From: Leeuwenhoekiella polynyae
GTDB taxonomy: Bacteria > Bacteroidota > Bacteroidia > Flavobacteriales > Flavobacteriaceae
NCBI RefSeq assembly: GCF_042683665.1
Contig: NZ_JBHUOO010000048.1
Strand: one strand, 5' to 3'
DNA: 64,000 nt
The stretch's first letter is position 1. Every line of letters begins with the position of its first letter. Positions 33,242 to 42,461 of this stretch are shown piece by piece. The notes under the pieces were generated by a model that did not search any database, was not told the DNA's origin, and was given only the letters and a program-made list of their open reading frames with translations. Made by a program: the position numbers and the translations under genes.

Positions 33242-34312
33242 CTACCGAAACAATTCCCAATCTAATTTTAAGGAGAAAATATTAGAGTAGATTGCAGCAC
33301 TTTGGTCGCCAATATCAGTCAGGGCATAATCGATGTGGATGCCTTTGTATTGAAAGCCTACACCAATATTGGGTTGAAAACCGATTCGGTTGCTTCCGTC
33401 CAGTTGCATGATTTCCTGAAAGTTTCCAACGCCGGCTCTTAAAAAGACGATTCCGGTATACCCAAATTCAAATCCGGCTGCTGGTGTAGCGCTTACAGAA
33501 GCACTTGATAAAATGTCATTGGTTTGGGTAAAACGCATCAGCAAATCAACTTCAGCTTTTATCGTATAATCATAATGAATTTCCCAGTTGCGGGAAACGC
33601 CTAGTTGTAGTTTTGGGATGGTTATTTCTAAGGTCTCGGGCAGTTCTTGGTTTTGTCCTGCAACAGCATCCCGTATGGTAGCAAAGGCTTCTTCGTCAAT
33701 TGCCCATGTATTTACAGAGGTAGTAATATCTCGCGCCATCAAACCAAAATTCCAGTTTCCACTCGAATATTGAATTCCAAAGTCAATCCCAAAACCCCAA
33801 CTCGAAGCAAAATCACCGATGATTCTGCGTATAATTTTCGCATTAGCCCCAATATTCAAGCCTTGTACTGGCAATTCTCTGGCATATGAAACTGTAAATG
33901 CATAATCTGCAGTAGAAAAAAGGCTGATGCGATTGTAATCTATGTTTCCGTCAGCATCAATTAATTGGGTTGTATTTAAAATATCATCAACTCCAAAACG
34001 AATAAGCGAAACACCCAGCGTACTGCGGTCGTCTAGCGGTTTTGCAAAACCTGCATAATCGTAAAGCGCAATATTGGCAAAATAACTCGCGTGCATAAGA
34101 GCAAGTTGATTGTCCTCCAAGTTTACGAGTCCGGCAGGATTCCAGTAGCCGCTATTCACGTCATTAGTACTTGCAACTACAGCATTACCCATTGCTAAAG
34201 AAGCGGCGTCAACCCCAATATTTAAAAATTCATTAGAATATTTACGCACAGCTTGTGCTGTTACGGTTGTAGCGCTTAGCGATAAAAATAGTAAAAGTAG
34301 TACTCGTGTCAA
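33242..34312 (-). CDS. PorV/PorQ family outer membrane protein
   Basis: A 356-residue protein with a signal peptide (about 1-19, ATTVTAQA) and a beta-barrel. The N-terminal FLNIGVDAASLAMGNAVVAS and GYWNPAGLVNL are diagnostic of the PorV/PorQ (FadL-like) family, and the chain ends in FSLKLDWELFR, a C-terminal barrel strand. PorV and PorQ work in type IX secretion as shuttle or attachment-complex proteins; generic paralogues are common, so a direct secretion role for this copy is unproven. It is monocistronic and divergent from pssA. Confidence 0.88.
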   Translation of the reverse strand: MTRVLLLLFLSLSATTVTAQAVRKYSNEFLNIGVDAASLAMGNAVVASTNDVNSGYWNPAGLVNLEDNQLALMHASYFANIALYDYAGFAKPLDDRSTLGVSLIRFGVDDILNTTQLIDADGNIDYNRISLFSTADYAFTVSYARELPVQGLNIGANAKIIRRIIGDFASSWGFGIDFGIQYSSGNWNFGLMARDITTSVNTWAIDEEAFATIRDAVAGQNQELPETLEITIPKLQLGVSRNWEIHYDYTIKAEVDLLMRFTQTNDILSSASVSATPAAGFEFGYTGIVFLRAGVGNFQEIMQLDGSNRIGFQPNIGVGFQYKGIHIDYALTDIGDQSAAIYSNIFSLKLDWELFR

Positions 34313-34502
34313 CCGGTTAAGTTTTTGGGGTAAAGTTGATTAAATACCTTGAGAATTTAAACTTTATTTTTAGAGCAGGGAGCAGTGTCGGTTTTCTGTT
34401 TAAAACGTTAGGAGATTGCTAAGGTTGCTTTTGGCCACATGTTTTTCGCTATTTTTATCCCCAAGCACAAGTCTTGAGAAACACCATAAAATTTTAAAAA
34501 CG

Positions 34503-35243
34503 ATGAATATAAAAAGCTATATCCCAAATGCCTTTACGATGGCCAACCTATTTTGTGGAATGCTTGGAGCTTTTTTTGCAGCAACCGGTCATTTGGATTA
34601 TGCGGCATATGCTGTGGTTTTCGGCGTGTTTTTTGATTTTTTTGATGGATTTTTTGCGCGTATGTTTAAAGTGGAAGGGGAACTCGGACTGCAGTTAGAT
34701 TCGCTGGCAGATGTTGTGACGAGTGGGGTAGTGCCCGGAATGGTGATGTTTCAGATGCTGCATAAACTGGAGCATTGGAATACCGGTGAACGCTGGGTAG
34801 AAGCCGGAATGTCCTGGGAAAGTATTTCTTTTATTCCGTTTTTAGGCTTTGCGATTACGCTGGCATCAGCATTTAGGTTGGCTAAGTTCAATATAGATAC
34901 CAGACAAACGACTTCTTTTATAGGATTGCCGACTCCGGCAAATGCGTTGCTGATTTTGAGTTTACCGCTTATTGTACAATTTCAGGATTTTGAACTTGCC
35001 GAAAATTTGATTACAAACACCTGGTTTTTGTTGGGATTAACAGCCTTGAGTTGCTATATGTTGAATGCTGAGATTCCGCTTTTTGCATTGAAATTTAAAA
35101 GCTGGGGATTTGCTGAAAATAAAGTGCGTTATGGGTTTTTATTGCTTGCCTTAATTTTATTATTCTGGCTCACTTTTCTGGCAATTCCGCTTATAATCAT
35201 ACTTTACGTACTGCTGTCACTAGTGACGAGAAACCGGGTTTAA
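34503..35243 (+). CDS. pssA: CDP-diacylglycerol-serine O-phosphatidyltransferase
   Basis: A 246-residue integral membrane enzyme that makes phosphatidylserine, the precursor of phosphatidylethanolamine. The CDP-alcohol phosphotransferase motif is complete: DGFFARMFKVEGELG (about 48-62) followed by LQLDSLAD, matching DGxxAR-x8-G-x3-D-x3-D. About seven helices follow. The start chosen is the ATG at 34503 (MNIKSYIPNAFTMANLF); the frame is open 29 codons further up but those do not look like the family. It stands between the divergent PorV/PorQ gene and the exported DinB protein. Confidence 0.92.
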   Translation: MNIKSYIPNAFTMANLFCGMLGAFFAATGHLDYAAYAVVFGVFFDFFDGFFARMFKVEGELGLQLDSLADVVTSGVVPGMVMFQMLHKLEHWNTGERWVEAGMSWESISFIPFLGFAITLASAFRLAKFNIDTRQTTSFIGLPTPANALLILSLPLIVQFQDFELAENLITNTWFLLGLTALSCYMLNAEIPLFALKFKSWGFAENKVRYGFLLLALILLFWLTFLAIPLIIILYVLLSLVTRNRV

Positions 35244-35306
35244 GACTGGTTTTGTAACGTTTAACATGTTTGCTGGTCTATTATGGGAACCAAAACCTGA
35301 ACAACC

Positions 35307-36452
35307 ATGCAATTCAAAACTACCAGACTCCTTTTTCTGTTATTTACGGCTATTTCGATTCCTGCCAGTGCTCAAGACGCAATTTCAAGAAGCTGGACTT
35401 CTTTTACTCAGACTATTGACGTGCAGGCTGATAAGGAAGTGAACTTCAAGCTTACCGGAAAAATTAAAGTAATTACAGAAGATCCCGAAGGCGTAGCAGG
35501 ATTGTGGGCGCGCGTAGACAATAAAAACAAAGAAACCGGTTTTTTTGATAATATGATGGATCGCCCGGCTACTTCAGAAAACTGGAAGGCGTATACCATT
35601 GAGGGATCATTTGATCAAGAAGCAAAAACCTTAAGTATTGGCGGGTTGTGTATGCGAAATGGAGATTTCTATTTTGATGATCTTAAACTGCTTATCCAAG
35701 ACGAAAACGGGAATTTTGTGGAAGCGCCTATTCAAAATGCCTCTTTTGAACTGAGTACAATAGAAAACCCGCTAAGCGGCTGGAGTAGTGGTATCGTGGA
35801 AGGAGAGCAACTTAAAATTAAAGAATATGATCCTCAGGTAACGGAAGATTCCACCGAAGGTACTCAGGCCATTTTAATAAAAGGCCGCGGCGTAACTCCA
35901 CCGCGACCTATGGAAATTGTTGCTGAAGACGGCTACACGCCACAGATGGGCGTTTTGGTCAGTATGCTTGATGCGATGAAAGAGCGGGTTGAAGGTTCGG
36001 TACAAAAACATTCCGTTTATGAATTGGATTATTTGATGGACGAAAAAGCAAACAGCATAGGTGCATTGATTATGCATTTGGCTGCTGCCGAAAAATTGTA
36101 TCAGGTAATGACTTTTGAAGGTCGGTTTTTCAACAAAGAAGAAGAAGAAAAATGGGGCGCTGCTTTAGATTTGGGAGCTAGTGGAAGAGAAGCATTTAAA
36201 GGTCACGAGGTCGGTTATTATTTAGATATTTATACTGAAGTGCGGGCTGAAACTAAAAAAGAACTCGCAAAGCGTGATGATGCCTGGCTACAGGAAGAAA
36301 TTCCCGGAGCGGGAATGACCAATTTTTACGGCTGGTTTCATGTGATGGAACATCAGTCAAGTCACTTAGGGCAAATTTTACTGCTTCAAAAGCGTATTAA
36401 GCCTGAGGAAAAAGTTGAAGAAATACTACCTTCAGAAACAATCAAAAATTAA
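35307..36452 (+). CDS. Exported protein with N-terminal beta domain and C-terminal DinB-like domain
   Basis: A 381-residue protein with a signal peptide (about 1-23). Residues about 30-190 are beta-rich (GLWARVDNK, GDFYFDDLKL, NASFELSTIENPLSGW) and look like a carbohydrate-binding-type jelly roll. Residues about 210-370 form a four-helix DinB/YfiT bundle with the metal histidines in ALIMHLAAAE and GWFHVMEHQSSHLGQ. DinB enzymes are thiol-dependent transferases or metal hydrolases and are usually cytoplasmic, so the export signal and extra domain are unusual. The substrate is unknown. A NUDIX gene follows six bases downstream. Confidence 0.82.
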   Translation: MQFKTTRLLFLLFTAISIPASAQDAISRSWTSFTQTIDVQADKEVNFKLTGKIKVITEDPEGVAGLWARVDNKNKETGFFDNMMDRPATSENWKAYTIEGSFDQEAKTLSIGGLCMRNGDFYFDDLKLLIQDENGNFVEAPIQNASFELSTIENPLSGWSSGIVEGEQLKIKEYDPQVTEDSTEGTQAILIKGRGVTPPRPMEIVAEDGYTPQMGVLVSMLDAMKERVEGSVQKHSVYELDYLMDEKANSIGALIMHLAAAEKLYQVMTFEGRFFNKEEEEKWGAALDLGASGREAFKGHEVGYYLDIYTEVRAETKKELAKRDDAWLQEEIPGAGMTNFYGWFHVMEHQSSHLGQILLLQKRIKPEEKVEEILPSETIKN

Positions 36453-36458
36453 GTGTGA

Positions 36459-37082
36459 ATGGATATTTCAGAAAATCTTCTCAATCAGATCAAGCAAGTA
36501 AAGTCACTGGCAGAAGCGGGTCTTGTTTTCAATAAAGAGAATTATGATGCTGAGCGTTATGAAGAATTACGATCGCTGGCATTAGAAATGATGAGTATTG
36601 TTTCTGATAAACCTGTTGATCAATTAAAAGATTTCTTCCTTCCAGAGCAAGATTATCCAACTGCAAAAGTAGACGTCCGTGGTTTAATCCTGAATGACCA
36701 AAATCAAGTTTTGCTGGTGCAGGAGACCGTAGATCATAAATGGACCCTGCCCGGAGGTTGGGCAGATGTTGGTTTAACACCTGCTGAAAATGTTTTGAAA
36801 GAAATAGAAGAGGAAACCGGTTTTAAAGCTGAGGTAATACGTTTGCTAGCAGTTTTGGATAAGCGTAACTATCCGCATCCACCGCAAACCCATTATGTGT
36901 ATAAACTGTGCTTTTTGTGTAAAATACAGGAAGGTAGTTTTGACCCCAATTTTGATATTGGAGGTGTAGACTGGTTTGATATGAATAAGCTCCCGGAATT
37001 ATCTGCAGACCGCATCCTTGAGGAACAATTGGTAAAGTTGGTTAAAATTGCACAGGATGATAATCCTGTGTATTTTGACTAA
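36459..37082 (+). CDS. NUDIX hydrolase with N-terminal helical domain
   Basis: A 207-residue protein. Residues about 1-65 are the helical extension found in one class of nucleotide-sugar-type hydrolases; then VDVRGLILNDQNQVLLVQE leads into the Nudix box GGWADVGLTP...KEIEEETGF (about 103-126). The first box glutamate is Leu and the arginine is Lys, as in other members of this N-terminally extended group. The core EEETG needed for metal binding is intact. The likely substrate is ADP-ribose or a similar diphosphate. It ends three bases from the opposing lptB stop. Confidence 0.88.
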   Translation: MDISENLLNQIKQVKSLAEAGLVFNKENYDAERYEELRSLALEMMSIVSDKPVDQLKDFFLPEQDYPTAKVDVRGLILNDQNQVLLVQETVDHKWTLPGGWADVGLTPAENVLKEIEEETGFKAEVIRLLAVLDKRNYPHPPQTHYVYKLCFLCKIQEGSFDPNFDIGGVDWFDMNKLPELSADRILEEQLVKLVKIAQDDNPVYFD

Positions 37083-37085
37083 AAA

Positions 37086-37826
37086 TTATTGAAACAGTTT
37101 CTTTTTACGCAGCTCAAAGTTTTGTCCCAGATATACTTTACGTACCATCTCGTCCGCAGCTAATTCTTCAGGGATACCATGTTTTAGAATGCTTCCTTCA
37201 AACATTAAGTAGGTATGGTCGGTAATAGCTAAGGTTTCCTGAACGTTGTGATCGGTAATGAGGATACCGATGTTTTTTTGCTTCAATTGTGCTACAATTC
37301 GCTGAATATCTTCTACGGCAACCGGGTCAACTCCGGCAAAAGGTTCATCAAGTAAAATAAAATTGGGATTTGTGGCAAGCGCACGTGCAATTTCGGTACG
37401 GCGGCGCTCCCCACCAGAAAGTAAATCTCCGCGACTTTTACGAATGTGTCCCAGACTAAACTCATCAATGAGTTCTTCCATTTTAGCCAATTGCTCTTTT
37501 TTACTCAGTTTAGTCATTTGCAGCACGCTGAGAATATTTTCTTCGATACTTAACTTTCTAAAAACTGAAGCCTCTTGAGCCAGATAACCAATACCATTTT
37601 GAGCCCGTTTGTACATCGGGTAGTTGGTGATATCTTTATTATCCAGATAAATAGTTCCTCCGTTAGGCTTGATCAAACCTACGATCATATAAAATGAAGT
37701 CGTTTTTCCGGCACCATTAGGTCCCAAAAGCCCCACAATTTCTCCTTGTTCTACTTCGACAGTGATTCCTTTTACAACCTTTCGGCCTTTATAGGATTTC
37801 ATTAAATTTTCTGCTCGTAGTTTCAT
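37086..37826 (-). CDS. lptB: LPS export ABC transporter ATPase LptB
   Basis: A 246-residue ATPase: LLGPNGAGKTTSFYMIVGL (about 32-50), LSGGERRRTEIARALA (about 138) and ILLDEPFAGVDP (about 158). The second part, VAVEDIQRIVAQLKQKNIG, ends in LITDHNVQETLAITD, exactly the LptB pattern. LptB powers transport of lipopolysaccharide with LptF and LptG, whose genes are not in the window. The nearby genes are tatC and kdsD, an envelope-related block. Start and length are normal. Confidence 0.95.
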   Translation of the reverse strand: MKLRAENLMKSYKGRKVVKGITVEVEQGEIVGLLGPNGAGKTTSFYMIVGLIKPNGGTIYLDNKDITNYPMYKRAQNGIGYLAQEASVFRKLSIEENILSVLQMTKLSKKEQLAKMEELIDEFSLGHIRKSRGDLLSGGERRRTEIARALATNPNFILLDEPFAGVDPVAVEDIQRIVAQLKQKNIGILITDHNVQETLAITDHTYLMFEGSILKHGIPEELAADEMVRKVYLGQNFELRKKKLFQ

Positions 37827-37883
37827 GTGATCATTTTATAGATTCATCAACACTTAAAAAACGTTGATTTTTAGACTCCAGTA

Positions 37884-38249
37884 TTATTCTGCGGCACTTT
37901 CTTCTAAAACTTCCCAGTATTCGTATGCGCGGCGTAAGTGTGGGATTACAATTGTACCACCAATTAATGTGCCGATGCTTAAGGTTTCCATCACTTGCTC
38001 TTTAGTGATACCTTCTTTAAAGCAGCTTTCCAAATGGTAGCGTACACAGTCATCGCAGCGTAAAACGGTAGAGGCTACTAGACCTAAAAGTTCTTTAGTC
38101 TTTACATCTAAAGCTCCCGGAGCAAAAGCATTGGTGTCTAGGTTGAAGATGCGATTGATGATCTTATTCTTATCGCCAAGAATTTTGTCATTCATTTTAG
38201 CGCGATACGTGTTGAATTCTTTAACCTGATTTAAAGTCTTTTCTGACAT
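37884..38249 (-). CDS. Carboxymuconolactone decarboxylase/AhpD-like protein
   Basis: A 121-residue all-helical protein of the CMD/AhpD family. The redox motif is CDDCVRYHLESC (about 67-78), where AhpD-type members have CxxC followed by His; the later SIGTLIGGTIVIPHLRRAYE is typical. It may be a peroxide- or thiol-related helper, as AhpD partners a peroxiredoxin, but no peroxiredoxin is adjacent. It lies between lptB and tatC in the same direction. Confidence 0.88.
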   Translation of the reverse strand: MSEKTLNQVKEFNTYRAKMNDKILGDKNKIINRIFNLDTNAFAPGALDVKTKELLGLVASTVLRCDDCVRYHLESCFKEGITKEQVMETLSIGTLIGGTIVIPHLRRAYEYWEVLEESAAE

Positions 38250-38294
38250 AGTTGTGGGGTATTATCGTTATTGTAGTCTCTCGTTTTCCGAGAT

Positions 38295-39137
38295 TTAATT
38301 TTTGCCTTTCTGAGTGCGTTTTAGTTCGCGTGCTTCTCTCCGTACCACTACTCCAGAAATTAGAATACTAACCTCATATAAAATAAGGATTGGGATTGAT
38401 ACGATTACCTGTGTAGAGATATCCGGAGGGGTAATTACTGCAGAAACAACCAACACAATGATGAGAGCGTATTTTCTGTATTTTCTTAAAAACTCTGGAG
38501 TTACCAAACCAATTTTAGTGAAAAAGTAAATGATAATAGGTAGCTCAAATATGAGGCCGGCTGCAAGTGCACTGGCACGAACTAAGCCAATATAAGAACC
38601 AATGTCAAACTCATTTTTAACCATATCACCAACAGTGAAATTAGCTAAGAAGTTTATAGAAAGTGGTGCGATGATGTAGTAACCAAAAAGTACTCCTGTG
38701 AAGAACAGCAGTGAAGATATAATGATAAACCCTCTTGAGTTTTTACGCTCTTTCTCATATAGGCCTGGAGAGATGAATTTCCAGAATTCATAAATCACAT
38801 AAGGAAATGCAACAACAACCCCCACCATAATTGAAGTCCAGATGGCAGCGTTAAATTGTCCACCCATTGTACGGTTCTGAATGGTAAAATTCATTTCGTT
38901 GACACAGCCCTTATCAGAACCGAATACATTAGCGATTCTGCATAAGAAGTCATAGGATACGAAATCTGCATTGGCCGGAGCAAATATAATATCGTCAAAA
39001 ATGAAGTCTTTAAATATAAAAGCGACAACGCCAACAATAACGATTGCCAGAGTTGCTCGTATAAGATGCCATCTCAATTCTTCAAGATGATCTAAAAAGG
39101 ACATTTCGTCCGGATTTACTTGTTTTCTTTTTGCCAT
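38295..39137 (-). CDS. tatC: Sec-independent protein translocase subunit TatC
   Basis: A 280-residue inner-membrane protein with six helices. The N-terminal MSFLDHLEELRWHLIRA is the diagnostic TatC start, which binds the twin-arginine signal, and YVIYEFWKFISPGLYEKERK is the conserved loop before helix 3. It exports folded proteins with TatA, whose gene is not in the window. Its ATG overlaps the stop of kdsD by one base, showing tight coupling. A large periplasmic insert is seen around residues 45-90. Confidence 0.95.
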   Translation of the reverse strand: MAKRKQVNPDEMSFLDHLEELRWHLIRATLAIVIVGVVAFIFKDFIFDDIIFAPANADFVSYDFLCRIANVFGSDKGCVNEMNFTIQNRTMGGQFNAAIWTSIMVGVVVAFPYVIYEFWKFISPGLYEKERKNSRGFIIISSLLFFTGVLFGYYIIAPLSINFLANFTVGDMVKNEFDIGSYIGLVRASALAAGLIFELPIIIYFFTKIGLVTPEFLRKYRKYALIIVLVVSAVITPPDISTQVIVSIPILILYEVSILISGVVVRREARELKRTQKGKN

Positions 39138-40105
39138 TATAGAATTCCTTCTTTAATTAAATCGTGCAAATGTACCACACCTGCATAATTATTAGTACTA
39201 TCAACTGCTAAGAGTTGCGTTATGCTATTTTTTTCTAAAACATCTAGCGCAGCTGTTGCCATTGCATTGACGTCTATTGTTTTTGGTTGTTTACTCATTA
39301 CGCTTGCTGCTGTGAGATTTGAAAGTACATCATTAGTCTCTAGCATGCGTCTGATATCACCGTCTGTTATGATACCTACAATTTTACCATCTTCGGTTAC
39401 CGCAGTTACCCCCAATCTTTTTTGAGAGATTTCGATAATAACTTGTTTTATGGGTGTTTCTGGACTTACTTCCGGTTTGTCGTGAAGTGTGATCAATTCA
39501 TTAACACGCAGATACATTTTTTTGCCCAGTGCTCCCCCTGGGTGGTATTTCGCAAAATCTTCTTTAGAAAATCCGCGTAAATCTAATAAGGCCAGCGCTA
39601 AGGCGTCTCCCATAACCAGTTGAACTGTTGTGCTAGTGGTAGGTGCTAAATTATGTGGACACGCCTCTTTCTCGGCATACGCCAGAATAAGAGCATCTGC
39701 ATTTTTTGCTAAAAAAGAATCTTTATTAGAAGTCATTGCAATGACTGTATTCTCTTGATTTTTTATAAGTGGGATGAGTACTTTTATTTCAGCAGTATTG
39801 CCGCTGTTTGAGAGGCAAACCACCACATCATCTTTTTGGATGGTGCCTAGATCGCCGTGTATTGCATCCGCAGCGTGCATAAAAACGGAAGGTGTGCCGG
39901 TTGAATTTAAAGTAGCTACTATTTTTTGTGCTATAATTGCACTTTTACCAACTCCGGAAATAATCACCCGGCCTTTTGCGTTATAAATGCATAAAACAGC
40001 TTTAGCAAAGTTTTGATCAATAAGTGAGTTGAGATTGGCAACAGCTTCTTGCTCCAAAGTGATGGTTCGCTTGGCGCTGTCTAAAATCTGCTTGTAAGTA
40101 TTCAA
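39137..40105 (-). CDS. kdsD: Arabinose-5-phosphate isomerase (KdsD/KpsF)
   Basis: A 322-residue protein that interconverts ribulose-5-phosphate and arabinose-5-phosphate, the first step towards KDO for lipopolysaccharide. The SIS domain (about 20-190) holds GRVIISGVGKSAIIAQK, CLSNSGNTAEIKVLIP and FAKYHPGGALGK. Two CBS domains (about 200-320) follow (GIITDGDIRRMLE, MATAALDVLEKNSITQLLAV). It shares one base with tatC and is divergent from recQ with 84 bases between. Such genes frequently border polysaccharide loci. Confidence 0.95.
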   Translation of the reverse strand: MNTYKQILDSAKRTITLEQEAVANLNSLIDQNFAKAVLCIYNAKGRVIISGVGKSAIIAQKIVATLNSTGTPSVFMHAADAIHGDLGTIQKDDVVVCLSNSGNTAEIKVLIPLIKNQENTVIAMTSNKDSFLAKNADALILAYAEKEACPHNLAPTTSTTVQLVMGDALALALLDLRGFSKEDFAKYHPGGALGKKMYLRVNELITLHDKPEVSPETPIKQVIIEISQKRLGVTAVTEDGKIVGIITDGDIRRMLETNDVLSNLTAASVMSKQPKTIDVNAMATAALDVLEKNSITQLLAVDSTNNYAGVVHLHDLIKEGIL

Positions 40106-40124
40106 AAGATATAAGATTAAGCCG

Positions 40125-40155
40125 TTTGTTAGTGCTGTAGAATTTACTATATTTA
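40125..40155 (+). promoter_or_regulatory. Candidate recQ promoter (TTTG, 19 bases, TATATTTA)
   Basis: TTTG (40125-40128), exactly 19 bases, then TATATTTA (40148-40155): one base off the Bacteroidota -33/-7 consensus TTTG/TAnnTTTG. Transcription would begin near 40162, giving a leader of roughly 28 bases before the recQ ATG at 40190. Confidence 0.55.
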
Positions 40156-40189
40156 GAATACAAATGTATGCAAATTTGAATAAGCTTTA

Positions 40190-42391
40190 ATGAGTTCAGA
40201 AGAAATAGACTTACACGCGTCCCTTAAAAAATATTTTGGTTTTAGTCAATTTAAGGGCTTACAGGAAGATGTTATAAAAAGCATTGTTGAGGGAAAACAT
40301 ACTTTTGTGATAATGCCTACCGGTGGTGGTAAATCGCTTTGCTACCAATTACCCGCATTGATACAAGAAGGCACTGCAATCGTAGTTAGTCCTTTGATAG
40401 CCTTGATGAAAAACCAGGTTGATGCGCTACGGGGTATCTCTAAAGAAAATGGTATTGCCCATGTACTCAACTCTTCACTTACTAAGGGAGAGATAAAACA
40501 GGTTAAAGAAGATATTTCTAATGGAATAACCAAGCTTCTTTATGTAGCTCCGGAATCGTTGACCAAAGAGGAGCATGTGGAGTTTTTGCGCTCTCAAAAA
40601 ATAAGTTTTGTTGCTATTGATGAAGCCCATTGCATTAGCGAATGGGGGCACGATTTTAGACCAGAATATCGCAACCTGAGACAAATCATAAAGCGTATAG
40701 GAGATGCTATTCCTATCATCGCAGTAACAGCTACCGCAACCCCAAAGGTGCAAGAAGATATTATGAAGAATCTGGGGATGACTTCAGAAGCTAATTCTTT
40801 TAAAGCATCATTTAACCGGCCTAACCTGTACTATGAGATACGTCCTAAGACTAAGAATGTTGATGCGGATATCATTCGTTTTGTAAAGCAAAATCAGGGT
40901 AAAAGCGGAATCATTTATTGTTTGAGCAGAAAGCGTGTAGAAGAGTTAGCTCAAGTTTTACAGGTTAACGGGGTTTCGGCTGTACCGTATCACGCAGGGC
41001 TTGATGCCAAAACACGCGTAAAGCATCAAGACATGTTTTTGATGGAAGATGTTGATGTGGTGGTGGCTACCATTGCATTTGGAATGGGGATTGATAAACC
41101 TGATGTGCGCTTTGTGATACATCACGATATCCCTAAGAGTATAGAAAGTTATTACCAGGAAACCGGTCGTGCCGGAAGAGACGGCGGAGAAGGGCATTGT
41201 CTTGCTTATTATTCTTATAAAGATATTGAGAAGCTCGAAAAATTTATGAGCGGTAAACCGGTCGCCGAGCAAGAAATTGGTCACGCACTCTTACAAGAGG
41301 TTGTAGCTTATGCAGAAACCTCAATGTCGAGGCGGAAATTTATTTTGCATTATTTTGGGGAGGAGTTTGATAACGAGACCGGTGAAGGTGGAGACCTTGA
41401 TGATAATGTACGTAATCCTAAGAAAAAACACGAAGCTCAAGAAGATGTCGTAAAGCTTCTTGAAGTAGTTGGAAAAACCGGCGAGATCTATAAAGGAAAA
41501 GAATTGGTTTTTACACTTGTTGGTAAATCTAACGCGATTATTTCCTCACATAAAACCGATAGTGATTCTTATTTCGGAATAGGGAAAAGCAAAGAACCTT
41601 CTTATTGGAAAGCTTTATTGCGTCAGGTTCTGGTTGCAGGATACTTGAAGAAAGATATAGAAACTTATGGGGTTATCAAATTGACGAAAAAAGGTAAAGA
41701 ATTTGTCTCTAAACCTGAGTCTTTTATGATGACTGAAGATCATGCTTTTGAAGAGGCTAACGATGCGCCTGCAGAGCGTATAGTAAAACCCGGAGGAGGT
41801 ACAGACCCTAAGTTGGTAGCCATGCTAAAAGATCTACGTAAAAAGGTAGGTAAGCGTAAAGGGGTACCGCCTTATATTGTTTTTCAGGATCCTTCTTTAG
41901 AGGATATGGCGATAAAATATCCTACTTCCATTGAAGAAATGGCAAATGTATTTGGCGTGGGTGAAGGTAAGGCCAAGAAGTATGGACGCGAGTTTATAGA
42001 ACTAATAACAGCCTATGTTGAGGAAAATGATATTCTCAAGCCAGACGACCTTGTTGTAAAATCTACGGGGTCTAATAGTGGCTTGAAGTTGTATATTATT
42101 CAGAATGTTGACCGAAAGTTGCCGTTAGACGATATTGCATCAGCTAAAGGTTTGGAAATGCCTGATTTTGTAAAGGAGATGGAGGCTATTGTTTACAGTG
42201 GCACCAAATTGAATATAAACTACTGGATAGAAGATATTCTTGACGAAGATCAACAGGAAGAACTTCATGAGTATTTCCTTGAAGCTGAGTCCGATAAAAT
42301 AGAAGCGGCACTTGATGAATTTGACGGGGATTATGACGAAGATGAATTGCGTTTGTATAGAATAAAATTTATCAGCGAAGTAGCCAACTAG
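40190..42391 (+). CDS. recQ: ATP-dependent DNA helicase RecQ
   Basis: A 733-residue RecQ: Walker A MPTGGGKSLCYQLPA (about 42-56), the box AIDEAHCISEWGHDFRPEY (about 143), the RecQ C-terminal region and an HRDC domain (about 540-615). It unwinds DNA 3' to 5' in repair and recombination. The zinc site of E. coli RecQ is absent: where four cysteines should lie (about residues 374-413) the chain reads TSMSRRKFILHYFGEEFD and then continues without cysteine. About 110 additional residues follow the HRDC domain. A promoter matching the consensus lies upstream, and a hairpin follows. Confidence 0.95.
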   Translation: MSSEEIDLHASLKKYFGFSQFKGLQEDVIKSIVEGKHTFVIMPTGGGKSLCYQLPALIQEGTAIVVSPLIALMKNQVDALRGISKENGIAHVLNSSLTKGEIKQVKEDISNGITKLLYVAPESLTKEEHVEFLRSQKISFVAIDEAHCISEWGHDFRPEYRNLRQIIKRIGDAIPIIAVTATATPKVQEDIMKNLGMTSEANSFKASFNRPNLYYEIRPKTKNVDADIIRFVKQNQGKSGIIYCLSRKRVEELAQVLQVNGVSAVPYHAGLDAKTRVKHQDMFLMEDVDVVVATIAFGMGIDKPDVRFVIHHDIPKSIESYYQETGRAGRDGGEGHCLAYYSYKDIEKLEKFMSGKPVAEQEIGHALLQEVVAYAETSMSRRKFILHYFGEEFDNETGEGGDLDDNVRNPKKKHEAQEDVVKLLEVVGKTGEIYKGKELVFTLVGKSNAIISSHKTDSDSYFGIGKSKEPSYWKALLRQVLVAGYLKKDIETYGVIKLTKKGKEFVSKPESFMMTEDHAFEEANDAPAERIVKPGGGTDPKLVAMLKDLRKKVGKRKGVPPYIVFQDPSLEDMAIKYPTSIEEMANVFGVGEGKAKKYGREFIELITAYVEENDILKPDDLVVKSTGSNSGLKLYIIQNVDRKLPLDDIASAKGLEMPDFVKEMEAIVYSGTKLNINYWIEDILDEDQQEELHEYFLEAESDKIEAALDEFDGDYDEDELRLYRIKFISEVAN

Positions 42392-42424
42392 CTGTTTGCA
42401 ATTTCTGATTAAAATAATTTACTG

Positions 42425-42456
42425 AAGAGGTTAACTTCGTTGAAGTTTAGCCTCTT
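42425..42456 (+). terminator. Terminator-like hairpin behind recQ
   Basis: AAGAGG followed by TTAACTTC pairs imperfectly with GAAGTTTAG and CCTCTT, ending in TTTTC, 34 bases after the recQ stop. It separates recQ from the polysaccharide operon. Confidence 0.55.
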
Positions 42457-42461
42457 TTCTA

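Noticed and set aside
36750..36850. Loss of the first Nudix-box glutamate (Leu) and arginine (Lys)
   Set aside because: The same exchanges occur in other members with this N-terminal domain, so it is a subfamily feature and not a defect.
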